Positions 37,615 to 45,937 of a stretch of 62,170 nt of DNA are shown here, piece by piece. Numbering within the stretch: the stretch's first letter is position 1; every line of letters begins with the position of its first letter. Made by a program: the position numbers and the translations under genes. The notes beneath the pieces are model-generated. The model was not told the origin of the DNA, did no database searches, and was given only the letters and a program-made list of their open reading frames with translations. The DNA is from Actinomycetes bacterium (GTDB lineage Bacteria > Actinomycetota > Actinomycetes > Propionibacteriales > Nocardioidaceae): the NCBI GenBank assembly GCA_023396115.1, contig JAEWXC010000080.1:1-62170 (forward strand), written 5' to 3'.

Positions 37615-37626
37615 GACTCTCCGTAC

Positions 37627-37664
37627 GACGAAGGGCCCTGCCGTGACCGGCGGGGCCCTTCGTC
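37627..37664. terminator. Terminator between thioesterase-like gene and guaA
   Basis: Stem GACGAAGGGCCC (37627-37638) pairs with 37653-37664 and extends inward to a TGAC loop. It lies after the thioesterase-like gene, and guaA converges from the other side. Confidence 0.75.
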
Positions 37665-37814
37665 ATGCCGTTCGGCGCCGCGGACGCTCCGTCACCGGGA
37701 CGTGAAGAGAGCACTCAGACGCGTGCGGCTCCCAGGCGCCGGGCCGCAGCCGATCTCTGAGCGAAACGGATCGTCAAGGCCCGGCAACGCCGGAGACGCT
37801 CCGTCTGTGCGCTC

Positions 37815-39377
37815 TCATTCCCATTCGATGGTGCCCGGGGGCTTCGAGGTGATGTCCACCGTCACGCGGTTGACCTCGGCGACCTCGTTGGTGATCCGGG
37901 TGGAGATCTTCTCCAGCACCTCGTAGGGCAGACGGGCCCAGTCGGCGGTCATGGCGTCCTCGGAGGTGACTGGTCGCAGCACCACCGGGTGGCCGTAGGT
38001 GCGGCCGTCACCCTGCACCCCGACCGAGCGAACGTCGGCCAGCAGCACGACCGGCATCTGCCAGACGCTGCGGTCCAGCCCGGCGGCCGTCATCTCCTCG
38101 CGCGCGATCGCGTCGGCCGCGCGGACGATGTCGAGCCGCTCGCGGTTGACGGCACCGATGATGCGGATGCCCAGGCCGGGGCCGGGGAACGGCTGGCGCC
38201 ACACCATCCGCTCGGGCAGGCCGAGCTGCTCACCGACCGCGCGGACCTCGTCCTTGAACAGGGTGCGCAGCGGCTCGACGAGCTCCATGTTCATGTCGTC
38301 GGGCAGGCCGCCGACGTTGTGGTGCGACTTGATGTTGGAGGTGCCGGCGCCGCCGCCGGACTCCACCACGTCGGGGTAGAGCGTGCCCTGCACCAGGAAG
38401 GCGGTTGCCCCGGCCGGGAGCTCGCCGAAGACGCGCACCTGGGCCTCGTCGAAGGTGTTGATGAACTCGTGACCGATGATCTTGCGCTTGGTCTCGGGGT
38501 CGGTGACGCCGTCCAGCTTGGACAGGAACTGCTCGGAGGCATCGACCACGTCGAGGGTGTCGAAGACCGCCTCGAAGTCGTTGCGGACCTGCTCGGTCTC
38601 GCCCTGCCGCATCATCCCGTGGTCGACGTACACACAGGTGAGCCGGTCGCCGATGGCGCGCTGGACGAGGGCGGCCGCCACTGCGGAGTCCACGCCGCCG
38701 GAGAGCGCGCAGATCGCCTGCCCGTCCCCGATCTGCTCCTTGATGAGCTCGACCTGCTCCTCGACCAGGTTGGCCATCGTCCAGGTCTGCCGGCAGCCGG
38801 CGATGTTCCACAGGAAGTGCTCGAGCACCCGCTGGCCGTTCTCGGAGTGCAGCACCTCGGGGTGCCACTGCACGCCGGCCAGCTTGGCCTCGACGTTCTC
38901 GAACGCGGCGACCGGCGTGACGTCGGTGCTGGCCAGGACGGTGAAGCCCTCGGGAGCCGCGACGACGGCGTCGCCGTGCGACATCCACACGTTGTGCTTG
39001 GTCGGCAGGTTGGCCAGCAGCACGCCGGGCTCGGCCACCCGGACGGCGGTGCGGCCGTACTCGCGGGCACCGGTGGCGGCCACCTCGCCGCCCAGCCCGT
39101 TGGCCATCAGCTGGAAGCCGTAGCACATGCCGAAGACCGGGACCCCAGCCGTGAAGACGGCCGGGTCGATGCCGGGGGCGCCGTCGGCGTACACGCTCGA
39201 GGGGCCGCCGGACAGGATGATCGCCTTCGGCTCACGCGCCAGCATGTCGGCGATCGGCATGGTGTGGGGCACCAGCTCGGAGTAGACGTGCGCCTCGCGC
39301 ACCCGACGGGCGATCAGCTGGGCGTACTGGGCGCCGAAGTCGACCACCAGGACCAGGTCGTGCTCAGAGGCGTGCAT
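37815..39377 (-). CDS. guaA: GMP synthase (glutamine-hydrolysing), 520 aa
   Basis: Aminates XMP to GMP using glutamine. The N-terminal class I amidotransferase domain has the oxyanion segment ILSGGPSSVY, the nucleophile Cys in VFGMCYGFQLMA and the His-Glu pair in GVQWHPEV. The ATP-pyrophosphatase domain carries the P-loop CALSGGVDSAVAA (about residue 226), and the C-terminal dimerisation domain ends KPPGTIEWE. Length is standard. A TAGGAT box six bases before the ATG suggests leaderless transcription. With purH and purN it completes several steps of GMP synthesis in this window. Confidence 0.98.
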   Translation of the reverse strand: MHASEHDLVLVVDFGAQYAQLIARRVREAHVYSELVPHTMPIADMLAREPKAIILSGGPSSVYADGAPGIDPAVFTAGVPVFGMCYGFQLMANGLGGEVAATGAREYGRTAVRVAEPGVLLANLPTKHNVWMSHGDAVVAAPEGFTVLASTDVTPVAAFENVEAKLAGVQWHPEVLHSENGQRVLEHFLWNIAGCRQTWTMANLVEEQVELIKEQIGDGQAICALSGGVDSAVAAALVQRAIGDRLTCVYVDHGMMRQGETEQVRNDFEAVFDTLDVVDASEQFLSKLDGVTDPETKRKIIGHEFINTFDEAQVRVFGELPAGATAFLVQGTLYPDVVESGGGAGTSNIKSHHNVGGLPDDMNMELVEPLRTLFKDEVRAVGEQLGLPERMVWRQPFPGPGLGIRIIGAVNRERLDIVRAADAIAREEMTAAGLDRSVWQMPVVLLADVRSVGVQGDGRTYGHPVVLRPVTSEDAMTADWARLPYEVLEKISTRITNEVAEVNRVTVDITSKPPGTIEWE

Positions 39378-39383
39378 GGGCCG

Positions 39384-39389
39384 ATCCTA
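39384..39389 (-). promoter_or_regulatory. -10 box of guaA (leaderless)
   Basis: TAGGAT on the minus strand, six bases (CGGCCC) before the guaA ATG. Confidence 0.5.
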
Positions 39390-39425
39390 TCGGCGTCCCC
39401 GGGTGGCGACTGCATCCGGCTGCGC

Positions 39426-39521
39426 GACTGGACGTGACCTCGGCGGCGGGAGTAGCGGCCCCGGAATGGGGTCAGGGCCCGGCCGAGGGAGGGAGGGTGG
39501 CCGGGCCCTGAACGTCCAGTC
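39426..39521. other. Nested hairpin with a G-rich loop
   Basis: Outer arms GACTGGACGT (39426-39435) and ACGTCCAGTC (39512-39521) enclose inner arms CAGGGCCCGGCC (39473-39484) and its complement (39499-39510). The inner loop is a run of GGGA units. Four GGG tracts (39487, 39491, 39495 and 39503) could form a G-quadruplex that would compete with the inner stem. A further 9-bp inverted repeat (39545-39553 with 39575-39583) follows. The stretch lies in the 532-bp gap between guaA and the GMC gene; no gene was recognised in that gap. Confidence 0.6.
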
Positions 39522-39764
39522 ACTTTGACCGCGCCTGGACTCATGGATCCGGCCACTGGGAGGGAGCGTTGACTGCCGGATCCGTGTACTCGGTCCAACG
39601 AGGTCGCTCCGGGTGGGTTACGCCGGGTTCCGCGATTCCTGTGGACATTCTGGGTGCAGTTGTCCACCGGCCGCGTCACACCACACCTGACCTGCCCTTT
39701 GACTCCGAGGAACAGCTGGTCTGGACCAGGAATCGGGCGCCCACCGGGGCGGGCCAACCCCGGA

Positions 39765-39882
39765 CAAGCGCCCGGTCGGCGTCGTTCGGGTCACGCAAGT
39801 GCCCGGTGAGCACCACGCAAGCGCCCGGTCAGCGCCCTACGGCTCACGCAAGTGCCCGGTCAGCGCCGCACAAGTGCCCGGT
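39765..39882 (-). repeat. Five copies of the 22-bp repeat core, opposite orientation
   Basis: The 12-base core CAAG(T/C)GCCCGGT starts at 39765, 39796, 39818, 39849 and 39871, giving spacings of 31, 22, 31 and 22. It is the reverse complement of the core in the cluster at 36622. The longer units carry a nine-base insertion. The cluster lies just beyond the end of the GMC oxidoreductase gene. Confidence 0.85.
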
Positions 39883-39909
39883 CGGCGTCCAGGTCGGCGG
39901 GTCCGGGGG

Positions 39910-41625
39910 TCAGGTGACCGAGACGATGGGCAGACGCAGGGCCCCGGGGGCCGAGTCGGGGACGACCGGGCTGACCGGGCGGACCGGGGTCAGCGGGGTG
40001 TACCCCGTCCCCGCGGCCGGACGGGTGTCCGCCTCGCCCTTGTTCGGCCAGAACGCCATCGCCCGCTCGGCCTGGGCGGTGATCGTCAGCGACGGGTTCA
40101 CGCCCAGGTTGGCCGAGATCGTCGAGCCGTCCACGATGTGCAGCCCCTCGTAACCGTGCACCCGGTGCCACGGGTCGACGACGCCGGACTCAGCGTCCTC
40201 CCCGATCGTGCACCCGCCGATGAAGTGCGCGGTCAGCGGCCGGTTGAACGGCTCCCCGATGTTGCCGCCGGGCGTGCCGCCCACCGTCTGCGCCATCCGT
40301 CGTGCCGCCTCGTAGGCGACCGGGATGTAGGTCGGGTTCGGCTCGCCGTGACCCTGGGTCGAGGTCATCCGCCACCCGAACGGGGTCTTGATCCCGCGGG
40401 TGGTGATCGAGTTGTCCAGGGTCTGCATCACCAGCGCGATGACGGTCCGCTCCGACCAGTGCCGGAAGTCGTACAGGTCCAGGGCGTTCTTCCGCTCCCG
40501 CCACAGCTCCTTGAGCCAGGTCTTCCAGCGCGGCTCGTCGGGCAGCTCGTCGGCCAGCACGGTCTGCATCAGGCTCATCGCGTTGGAGCCCTTGCCGTAG
40601 CGCACCGGCTCGACGTGGGTGTGCTCGTCGGGGTGGAAGCTGGAGGTGATCGCCACGCCCTCGGTGTAGTCGGTGGACGTGTCCGGCGCCAACGCCCCGA
40701 GGATCGCCTCGGAGTTGGTCCGCGACAGCACCCCGAGCCGGTCCGAGAGCTCCGGCAGGTCGCCGGTGGCCTTGAGCTGGTGCAGCAGCTTCTGGGTGCC
40801 CAGGGCCGCCGCGGCGAAGACCACCTGGTCGGCGGTGAAGGTGCGCACCGCGGTGCGGCGCGACAGCTTGGCCTTGGTCCAGCGGGCCTCGACGGTGTAC
40901 CCGCCGCCCTCGCGCGGGGTGACCCGGGTGACGGTGGTCAGCGGGTGCACCACCGCGCCGTGGGTCTCGGCCAGGTGCAGGTAGTTCTTGACCAGGGTGT
41001 TCTTGGCGTTGTGCCGGCACCCGGTCATGCACTCACCGCAGTTGAGGCAGGCGTTGCGGGCCGGGCCCTTGCCACCGAAGTAGGGGTCCGCGACCCGCTC
41101 CCCGCCCTCACCCTGACCGGCGTCGGGGCCGAGCCCGAAGAAGACCCCGACCGGCGTGGGGTGGTAGGTCTCCCCCACGCCCATCTCCTCGGCCACCTGC
41201 CGCATCACCTCGTCGCTGGGGGTGGTGCGCGGGTTGGTGACCACGCCGAGCATCCGCTTGGCCTGGTCGTAGTAGGGCGCGAGCTCGGTCTTCCAGTCGG
41301 TGATGTGTGCCCACGACGGGTCTGAGTAGAACGCGTCCAGCGGCTCGTAGAGGGTGTTGGCGTAGACCAGCGACCCGCCGCCGACCCCGGCGCCGGCCAG
41401 GATCAGGCAGTCCTTGAGGGCGTCGATGCGCTGGATGCCGTACATCCCGAGCGCCGGCGCGAACAAGTAGCGCTTGGCGTCGAAGGAGGTGTCGGGGAAG
41501 TCGGAGTCGGCGAACCGGGCGCCCGCCTCCAGCACCCCGACCTTGTAGCCCTTCTCGGTCAGGCGCAGCGCGGTGACCGAGCCACCGAACCCCGAGCCGA
41601 TGACCAGGACGTCGTAGTGGGTCAC
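39910..41625 (-). CDS. GMC-family oxidoreductase (cholesterol-oxidase-like), 571 aa
   Basis: An FAD flavoenzyme: the dinucleotide fold is YDVLVIGSGFGGSVTALRL at residues 4-22, with ILAGAGVGGGSLVYAN near 75-90. The conserved C-terminal block is HIVDGSTISANLGVNPSLTITAQAERAM. Sequence and length resemble the ChoD-type proteins of mycobacteria, whose substrate is disputed. Four cysteines (C193, C196, C199, C203; CLNCGECMTGC) form a CxxCxxCxxxC motif as in iron-sulfur ferredoxins. The GTG overlaps the stop codon of the dehydrogenase gene by four bases, so the two proteins are coupled and may oxidise an alcohol and then the aldehyde. Confidence 0.9.
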   Translation of the reverse strand: MTHYDVLVIGSGFGGSVTALRLTEKGYKVGVLEAGARFADSDFPDTSFDAKRYLFAPALGMYGIQRIDALKDCLILAGAGVGGGSLVYANTLYEPLDAFYSDPSWAHITDWKTELAPYYDQAKRMLGVVTNPRTTPSDEVMRQVAEEMGVGETYHPTPVGVFFGLGPDAGQGEGGERVADPYFGGKGPARNACLNCGECMTGCRHNAKNTLVKNYLHLAETHGAVVHPLTTVTRVTPREGGGYTVEARWTKAKLSRRTAVRTFTADQVVFAAAALGTQKLLHQLKATGDLPELSDRLGVLSRTNSEAILGALAPDTSTDYTEGVAITSSFHPDEHTHVEPVRYGKGSNAMSLMQTVLADELPDEPRWKTWLKELWRERKNALDLYDFRHWSERTVIALVMQTLDNSITTRGIKTPFGWRMTSTQGHGEPNPTYIPVAYEAARRMAQTVGGTPGGNIGEPFNRPLTAHFIGGCTIGEDAESGVVDPWHRVHGYEGLHIVDGSTISANLGVNPSLTITAQAERAMAFWPNKGEADTRPAAGTGYTPLTPVRPVSPVVPDSAPGALRLPIVSVT

Positions 41626-43241
41626 CGCAGGCCGGCCTTCTTCATCAGCCGCAGGCTGGTGGTCATGGTCCGGGCGTAGGCCGCGTCCGACATCCCGAAC
41701 ATCGGCGCGAACCGCATCAGCCGCTGGGTGGCGACGGTCTGCGACTCGGTGTAGCGGTGGATCCCCTCCGCGCCCTGGCGCCGGCCCAGGCCCGACTCGC
41801 GCATGCCGCCCATCGGGGCGCCGATCGAGGCGAAGGAGGCGCCGAACGCCTCGTTGACGTTGACCGTGCCGCACTTGATCCGCCGCGCCACCTCACGACC
41901 GCGGGCCGTGTCGCGGGTCCACACCGAGGCGTTCAGGCCGTACTGCCCGTCGTTGGCCCGGTCCACCGCCTCGGCCTCGTCGTGGAAGCGGTAGACCGAC
42001 ACGACCGGCCCGAAGGTCTCGTGCGCGAAGCAGGTCATCTCGGGCGTGACGCCCTCGAGGATGGTGGGCTCGTAGACGTAGGGCCCCAGGTCGGGGCGGG
42101 CCCGGCCACCGGCCAGCACGTGCGCCCCCTGGGCGACCGCGTCGTCGACGTGCTCGGTGACGGTGCGCAGCTGGGCCGGCGAGATCAGCGAGCCCATGTC
42201 CAGGCCCCACTCGGTGCTGGCGCCCAAACTCATCGCCTGGGTGCGGGCGACGAACCGGTCCACGAACCGGTCGTAGACCTGGTCGGCGACGAACATCCGC
42301 TCGGTGGAGACGCACAGCTGTCCGGCGTTGGAGAAGCTGGCCCGGACCGCCCCCTCGGCGGCGCGCTCCACGTCGGCGTCGCGCAGCACCAGGATCGGGT
42401 TCTTGCCGCCGAGCTCCAGCGAGCAGCCGATCAGACGCTCGGCGCAGCCGGCGGCGATGACCTTGCCGGTCCGGGTGGAGCCGGTGAAGCAGATGTAGTC
42501 GGCCCGGCTGATGATCTCGGGTCCGATCTCGGTGCCGGGACCGGCCACGACCTGCCACAGGTCGGCCGGGAATCCGGCCTCCTCGAGAAGCTGCGCGCCG
42601 AGCAGGGCACTGAGCATGGTCTGGGCGTCCGGCTTGGAGACCACCGCGTTGCCGGCCAGCAGGGCGGGCAGGCCGTCGCACAGGGCCATCGTGAACGGGT
42701 AGTTCCAGGGGGCGATGATGCCGACGACGCCCTTGGGGACCCGGTTGACCTCGACCTGGGTGAGCACCGGGATCACGCCTGCCGGACGCTCGGGCGCCAG
42801 GTACCGCTCGGCGTTGCGGGCGTAGTGCCGCGCGGTCAGCGCGATGTGCAGCGGCTCGTCGAAGGCGTGCTTGCGGGCCTTGCCGGACTCCAGGCAGATG
42901 AGGTCGAGGATCTCCTCCTGCCGGTCCAGCACGAGGTCGTGCAGCCGCAGCATCATCGCGGCGCGCTCGCGCACCGGGACCCGCGCCCAGGCCGCCTGGG
43001 CCCGACGTGCCCGGGCAAACGCCTCGGCCACGTCGGCGGCCTCGGACTGGGGGATCTCCGCGACCGGCGCCGAGTCCAACGGCGAGAAGACCTGGTGGGT
43101 GCGACCGCCGGAGGCCAGCACCCGACGGGTCAGGTTGGCCACGTAGTCCGGCTCGAGGGCCCAGGCCGCGCCGGCGTGGTGCTCGGGGTCGTGCGGGCCG
43201 TCCAGGAGCGGACCGCCGGGGAGGGAGTTGTCGGCACTCAT
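41622..43241 (-). CDS. gabD2: Succinate-semialdehyde dehydrogenase-type aldehyde dehydrogenase, 539 aa
   Basis: An NAD(P)-dependent aldehyde dehydrogenase. The cofactor region has GIIAPWNYPF, FTGSTRTGK and the base Glu in LELGGKNP; the catalytic Cys is in FSNAGQLCVSTERM. Length and flanking sequence match actinobacterial GabD2 proteins, but succinate semialdehyde is only the family default. It is coupled by a four-base overlap to the GMC oxidoreductase gene downstream, so the true substrate may be an aldehyde made by that enzyme. A TAGGCT box sits seven bases before the ATG with no Shine-Dalgarno. Confidence 0.9.
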   Translation of the reverse strand: MSADNSLPGGPLLDGPHDPEHHAGAAWALEPDYVANLTRRVLASGGRTHQVFSPLDSAPVAEIPQSEAADVAEAFARARRAQAAWARVPVRERAAMMLRLHDLVLDRQEEILDLICLESGKARKHAFDEPLHIALTARHYARNAERYLAPERPAGVIPVLTQVEVNRVPKGVVGIIAPWNYPFTMALCDGLPALLAGNAVVSKPDAQTMLSALLGAQLLEEAGFPADLWQVVAGPGTEIGPEIISRADYICFTGSTRTGKVIAAGCAERLIGCSLELGGKNPILVLRDADVERAAEGAVRASFSNAGQLCVSTERMFVADQVYDRFVDRFVARTQAMSLGASTEWGLDMGSLISPAQLRTVTEHVDDAVAQGAHVLAGGRARPDLGPYVYEPTILEGVTPEMTCFAHETFGPVVSVYRFHDEAEAVDRANDGQYGLNASVWTRDTARGREVARRIKCGTVNVNEAFGASFASIGAPMGGMRESGLGRRQGAEGIHRYTESQTVATQRLMRFAPMFGMSDAAYARTMTTSLRLMKKAGLR

Positions 43242-43248
43242 ACCCGCG

Positions 43249-43254
43249 AGCCTA
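43249..43254 (-). promoter_or_regulatory. -10 box of the gabD2-GMC operon (leaderless)
   Basis: TAGGCT on the minus strand, seven bases before the ATG at 43241. Confidence 0.5.
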
Positions 43255-43301
43255 GGGGCTGGGCGTGAGCCTGCACACCCTCTGGTTACCGATCAGTCCG
43301 T

Positions 43302-43326
43302 TTGACATCTGATTCACGCCTGTCAA
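43302..43326. promoter_or_regulatory. TTGACA-N13-TGTCAA inverted repeat
   Basis: A six-base inverted repeat (43302-43307 and 43321-43326) in the 170-bp divergent region between gabD2 and the DUF-like membrane gene. It could be an operator or a -35 region. Confidence 0.3.
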
Positions 43327-43411
43327 GTGGTGTTTGGATGTCCATCTGCTGGTCATCCTGCCTGCAGGGCACCCGTCCGCTCCCCGTCCGTCCACGCCCC
43401 CGGAGGCACCC

Positions 43412-43951
43412 GTGAGCCAGTACCCCACCACCCCGCAGCAGCCCGGCACGTCACCGGGCACCGCCGGGTTCGCGATGACGTCCCGCATCATGACGTTCGC
43501 CTGGGCCGGGGCGTGCTTCTTCATCCTGCTGGCGATGTGGTTCGTGCTCGGGACCGAGTCCGACGCCTGGCACGTGACGCCGTGGGTCGCGCTGGGCCAG
43601 CTCGGCCTGCTGGTGGTGATGCACCTGTTGATCGGCCAGATCGGCTACCGGGTCGCCCCGCTGCCGACCGACGCCTCCCCGGCGCAGGTGAGCACCATGA
43701 CGCAGCAGCGCTGGCAGGCAGCCTTCGTGGTGCGCCTGGTGCTGAGTGAACTGCCCCTGATCGTCTCCCTGGCCGGCGCGTTCGTGCTCGGCCACGGAGG
43801 CTGGACGGTCGCGCTGGGCGGCGCGGTGGTCACCGGCGTGCTGATCGCCGTGCACGGCTGGCCGGGTCGTGGTCCGGTGACCAAGGTCGCCGAGGCACTG
43901 GAGGCCAACGGACGCCCGTCGGGTCTGCGCGAGGCCTTCGGGGTCGCTTGA
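43412..43951 (+). CDS. Integral membrane protein of unknown function, 179 aa
   Basis: A Pro/Thr/Gln-rich N-terminus (QYPTTPQQPGTSPGT) precedes four predicted helices at about residues 25-45, 55-75, 105-125 and 130-150. The C-terminus (VAEALEANGRPSGLREAFGVA) is soluble. The GTG was chosen for CGGAGG five bases upstream. The family is unknown to me. Its last 63 bases are duplicated at 45938-46000, with only three synonymous differences in alanine codons, so the 3' end appears to have been supplied or regenerated by the islet inserted directly after it. Confidence 0.8.
   Translation: MSQYPTTPQQPGTSPGTAGFAMTSRIMTFAWAGACFFILLAMWFVLGTESDAWHVTPWVALGQLGLLVVMHLLIGQIGYRVAPLPTDASPAQVSTMTQQRWQAAFVVRLVLSELPLIVSLAGAFVLGHGGWTVALGGAVVTGVLIAVHGWPGRGPVTKVAEALEANGRPSGLREAFGVA
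43889..43951 (+). repeat. Left copy of a 63-bp direct repeat (gene 3' end)
   Basis: The final 21 codons, including the stop codon, of the membrane-protein gene. It matches 45938-46000 at 60 of 63 positions; the differences are GCA/GCG, GCC/GCG and GCT/GCC, all alanine. It marks the left edge of the islet. Confidence 0.9.
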
Positions 43952-43957
43952 ATCTGC

Positions 43958-44419
43958 TCACCCTGCGCGCAGCATCACCATCCCGGAGCGCGCGACACGG
44001 GTGCCGGCCCCGCACGCCTCCGCATCCCTGCGCAGCCCCGTTTCCTCCAGCAGCAGGTCAAGGGTCCCCCGGTCCGTCACATACCCGCCCGCCCCGCCGT
44101 CGATCCGCTCACCGAGTGCGACCGCGCCGATGCCCGGGATCTCGATGCCCTCGCCTCCCGGCAGCACCCGTGAGCCGTGGGCGGTGAGCAACAGAAAACC
44201 ATCCAGGGTGAAGCAGTCCCGGGCATTGAGACCCAGCGCTCCAGAGATCGTGGCGAGCTGCGTGTCCTGAAAGGACTCAGGCAGCACCAGCAGGTGGTGG
44301 CCGCCTGCATCCGGAGTGGGCTCCACATCCTCCTGTGCGCATCCGCCACTGAGGACAACGATCACCAACACCCAGCAGATCCGTAGCGCCAGCGCCGCAC
44401 CAACCGTCCTCGTCATCAA
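43958..44419 (-). CDS. Small lipoprotein coupled to the secreted protease, 153 aa
   Basis: A hydrophobic signal sequence ends in the lipobox LSGGC (Cys near residue 27), followed by EDVEPTPDAGGHH. The mature part is about 125 residues, rich in Gly and Leu, with no recognised domain. The start overlaps the protease stop codon (ATGA), so it is made together with the protease. It could be a tethering or inhibitory partner of the protease, but nothing in the sequence proves that. It converges on the membrane-protein gene with only six bases between stop codons. Confidence 0.75.
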   Translation of the reverse strand: MMTRTVGAALALRICWVLVIVVLSGGCAQEDVEPTPDAGGHHLLVLPESFQDTQLATISGALGLNARDCFTLDGFLLLTAHGSRVLPGGEGIEIPGIGAVALGERIDGGAGGYVTDRGTLDLLLEETGLRRDAEACGAGTRVARSGMVMLRAG

Positions 44420-45744
44420 CTACCGCCCTTCATGACCTTGACGGGAGCTGCGCCAATCTGGGTGCACCACGCGACCCTCCCGTTGCCGCCCGACAAGATC
44501 CCGCGAGCCGTTCCGGCACTGAAACAGGGGGCGCCACTGTCACCATGGTCAGCTCCGAAATTGGCCACGAACAATCGACACGTGCGGGAATCTGCACACC
44601 AGTCGGCATCCGTGACCCACCCGGAAGTTCGCCCGGTCGTCATGCCATACTTTTCAACCGGATCACCATAGACCGGATTAGAAACTGCGGAAACTGTATA
44701 CTTCGTTCCGGAAGAATTGACCCTGAACTTCGGCACGGCAACATGCGGCGAGGGTGCCCGATTCCATTGGATGTCAATCCACGACGAAGCCTCGATCAGA
44801 TTCCCCATTCGCACGCCCGTGGATGAATAATAAGGATGGTCGGCACAATGCTTCGCGGTCAACAGTCCCGAGTTTCCATTGTTTGACGCAGCAAAGCCAG
44901 ATGTACAACCGCTGTAGCCGAACCCACCCTTCATGTTGACGTACGAGGCGACTGAGGCAAGGTTTGGGTCAAACTCAACCCGGACCGGCAAAAGCGCAGA
45001 TTGTGACCCACCCTCCTCCTGAGTGCGATCCACCGCGGCCAGGACGGAAGGCTTTGAGTGTGGGGACTCGTCGGGATCCTTGTACGAGACCATCAAGGCA
45101 GTTCCCATCGGTGACACCGTCACCTCGACTAGCGAGCCTTCGGGAAGCGCGCTCGCGACATTCGCATACAGGGCTCGTTGCGCCTGTCGCAAATCAGATC
45201 TGGACGCGGGCGCACCGTAGTAAATGTCGACATTGACAGGCAGCTCGATCAGTCGATCAAGCACTACATTCGAGGGAGGGGCGGTCAATACGAGATAGTA
45301 TGCACTCGCACTCTCGGCCGGATTGACTCGACCCGCCGCCACGAAGCCGCCCTTCTGATCCTCGGCCAACTCGTCCACAAACTGATTGAATTCGTCCCCT
45401 GTCCAGAACTCGTCAATGAGCACCTCAGTTGGAACGTCGAACGATTTTGCCATGTTCGCGTAAGCATCCTTACCCTCCTCGTCAAGAGCAGGGAGCTCGC
45501 CAACTCCTTGAGTCGTCATCATGGGAAGTTCGGGGGAGGGCCACTGTCGAGTGTCGACGTTCCACACACCTAGACTGGGCGACAGCGTCTTTCCTGGCAC
45601 AGACTCAGCATCGACAGACCAACCCCCTGCGAAGAGCAGACAGGCGAGGCTTGAAACACCGAGGATCACCCATCGACTGGCCATTCCGTGCGACCGCCTT
45701 GCTATCGCCGAGGTGCCTGGTGGTGCGTGCGTCATCTGCTTCAT
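44416..45744 (-). CDS. Secreted S1-family (streptogrisin-like) serine protease, 442 aa
   Basis: A chymotrypsin-fold protease with a signal or anchor helix (about residues 23-44), a pro-like region of about 200 residues (NVDIYYGAPASRSDLRQAQR resembles protease propeptides) and a catalytic domain from about 265. The triad is H299 in LLTAKHC, D324 in WIDIQW and S403 in GDSGAPCF; C280/C300 and C383/C389 could form disulfides. Codon use is AT-richer than every neighbour, indicating recent acquisition. A GGGAGA precedes the ATG. The lipoprotein gene follows with a four-base overlap. The cell may secrete it against other cells or use it in wall processing. Confidence 0.88.
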   Translation of the reverse strand: MKQMTHAPPGTSAIARRSHGMASRWVILGVSSLACLLFAGGWSVDAESVPGKTLSPSLGVWNVDTRQWPSPELPMMTTQGVGELPALDEEGKDAYANMAKSFDVPTEVLIDEFWTGDEFNQFVDELAEDQKGGFVAAGRVNPAESASAYYLVLTAPPSNVVLDRLIELPVNVDIYYGAPASRSDLRQAQRALYANVASALPEGSLVEVTVSPMGTALMVSYKDPDESPHSKPSVLAAVDRTQEEGGSQSALLPVRVEFDPNLASVASYVNMKGGFGYSGCTSGFAASNNGNSGLLTAKHCADHPYYSSTGVRMGNLIEASSWIDIQWNRAPSPHVAVPKFRVNSSGTKYTVSAVSNPVYGDPVEKYGMTTGRTSGWVTDADWCADSRTCRLFVANFGADHGDSGAPCFSAGTARGILSGGNGRVAWCTQIGAAPVKVMKGGS

Positions 45745-45852
45745 ACGCCATCATCTCCCAAGTCGTGTGACGAGGGTAACGCTGGCCGGGCAGTCGAACG
45801 GGGAACTTCGGCGCATGACCCGCCTGCCCACCAGGGAGGTCCGGTCCAACCA

Positions 45853-45878
45853 CGAGGACGGGCTCGTAGTGCCGCGGG
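45853..45878 (+). repeat. Left copy of a 26-bp downstream-flank repeat
   Basis: Matches 46075-46100 at 23 of 26 positions. The matching pair lies beyond each gene-end copy, showing that more than the gene 3' end was duplicated. Confidence 0.7.
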
Positions 45879-45937
45879 CCGGCGCACCGTGGCCCAGTCA
45901 GGGCCCGTTCGGGGTCAGCCCTCCAAGGTAGTAGGTT

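Larger units (their letters stand above)
43952..45937. mobile_element. 2-kb islet between duplicated gene ends
   Basis: The islet is flanked by the 63-bp direct repeats and carries two genes absent from the conserved surroundings, one of markedly lower GC (26 of 60 bases are G/C at 44641-44700). A second repeat pair (45853-45878 and 46075-46100, 23 of 26 identical) shows that the region following the gene was duplicated as well. No integrase or transposase is encoded, so it is either a remnant or arrived by homologous exchange. Confidence 0.7.

Noticed and set aside
37665..37814. tRNA or small RNA between the thioesterase-like gene and guaA
   Set aside because: No cloverleaf or T-loop consensus is visible; only weak GC-rich pairing.
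39569..40153. Open frame across the reversed repeat cluster
   Set aside because: Its middle is made of translated repeats and its end runs antisense into the GMC gene; no start signal.
44432..45573. Several small plus-strand frames in the islet
   Set aside because: They run antisense to the protease gene, which has a complete catalytic triad and a good start.
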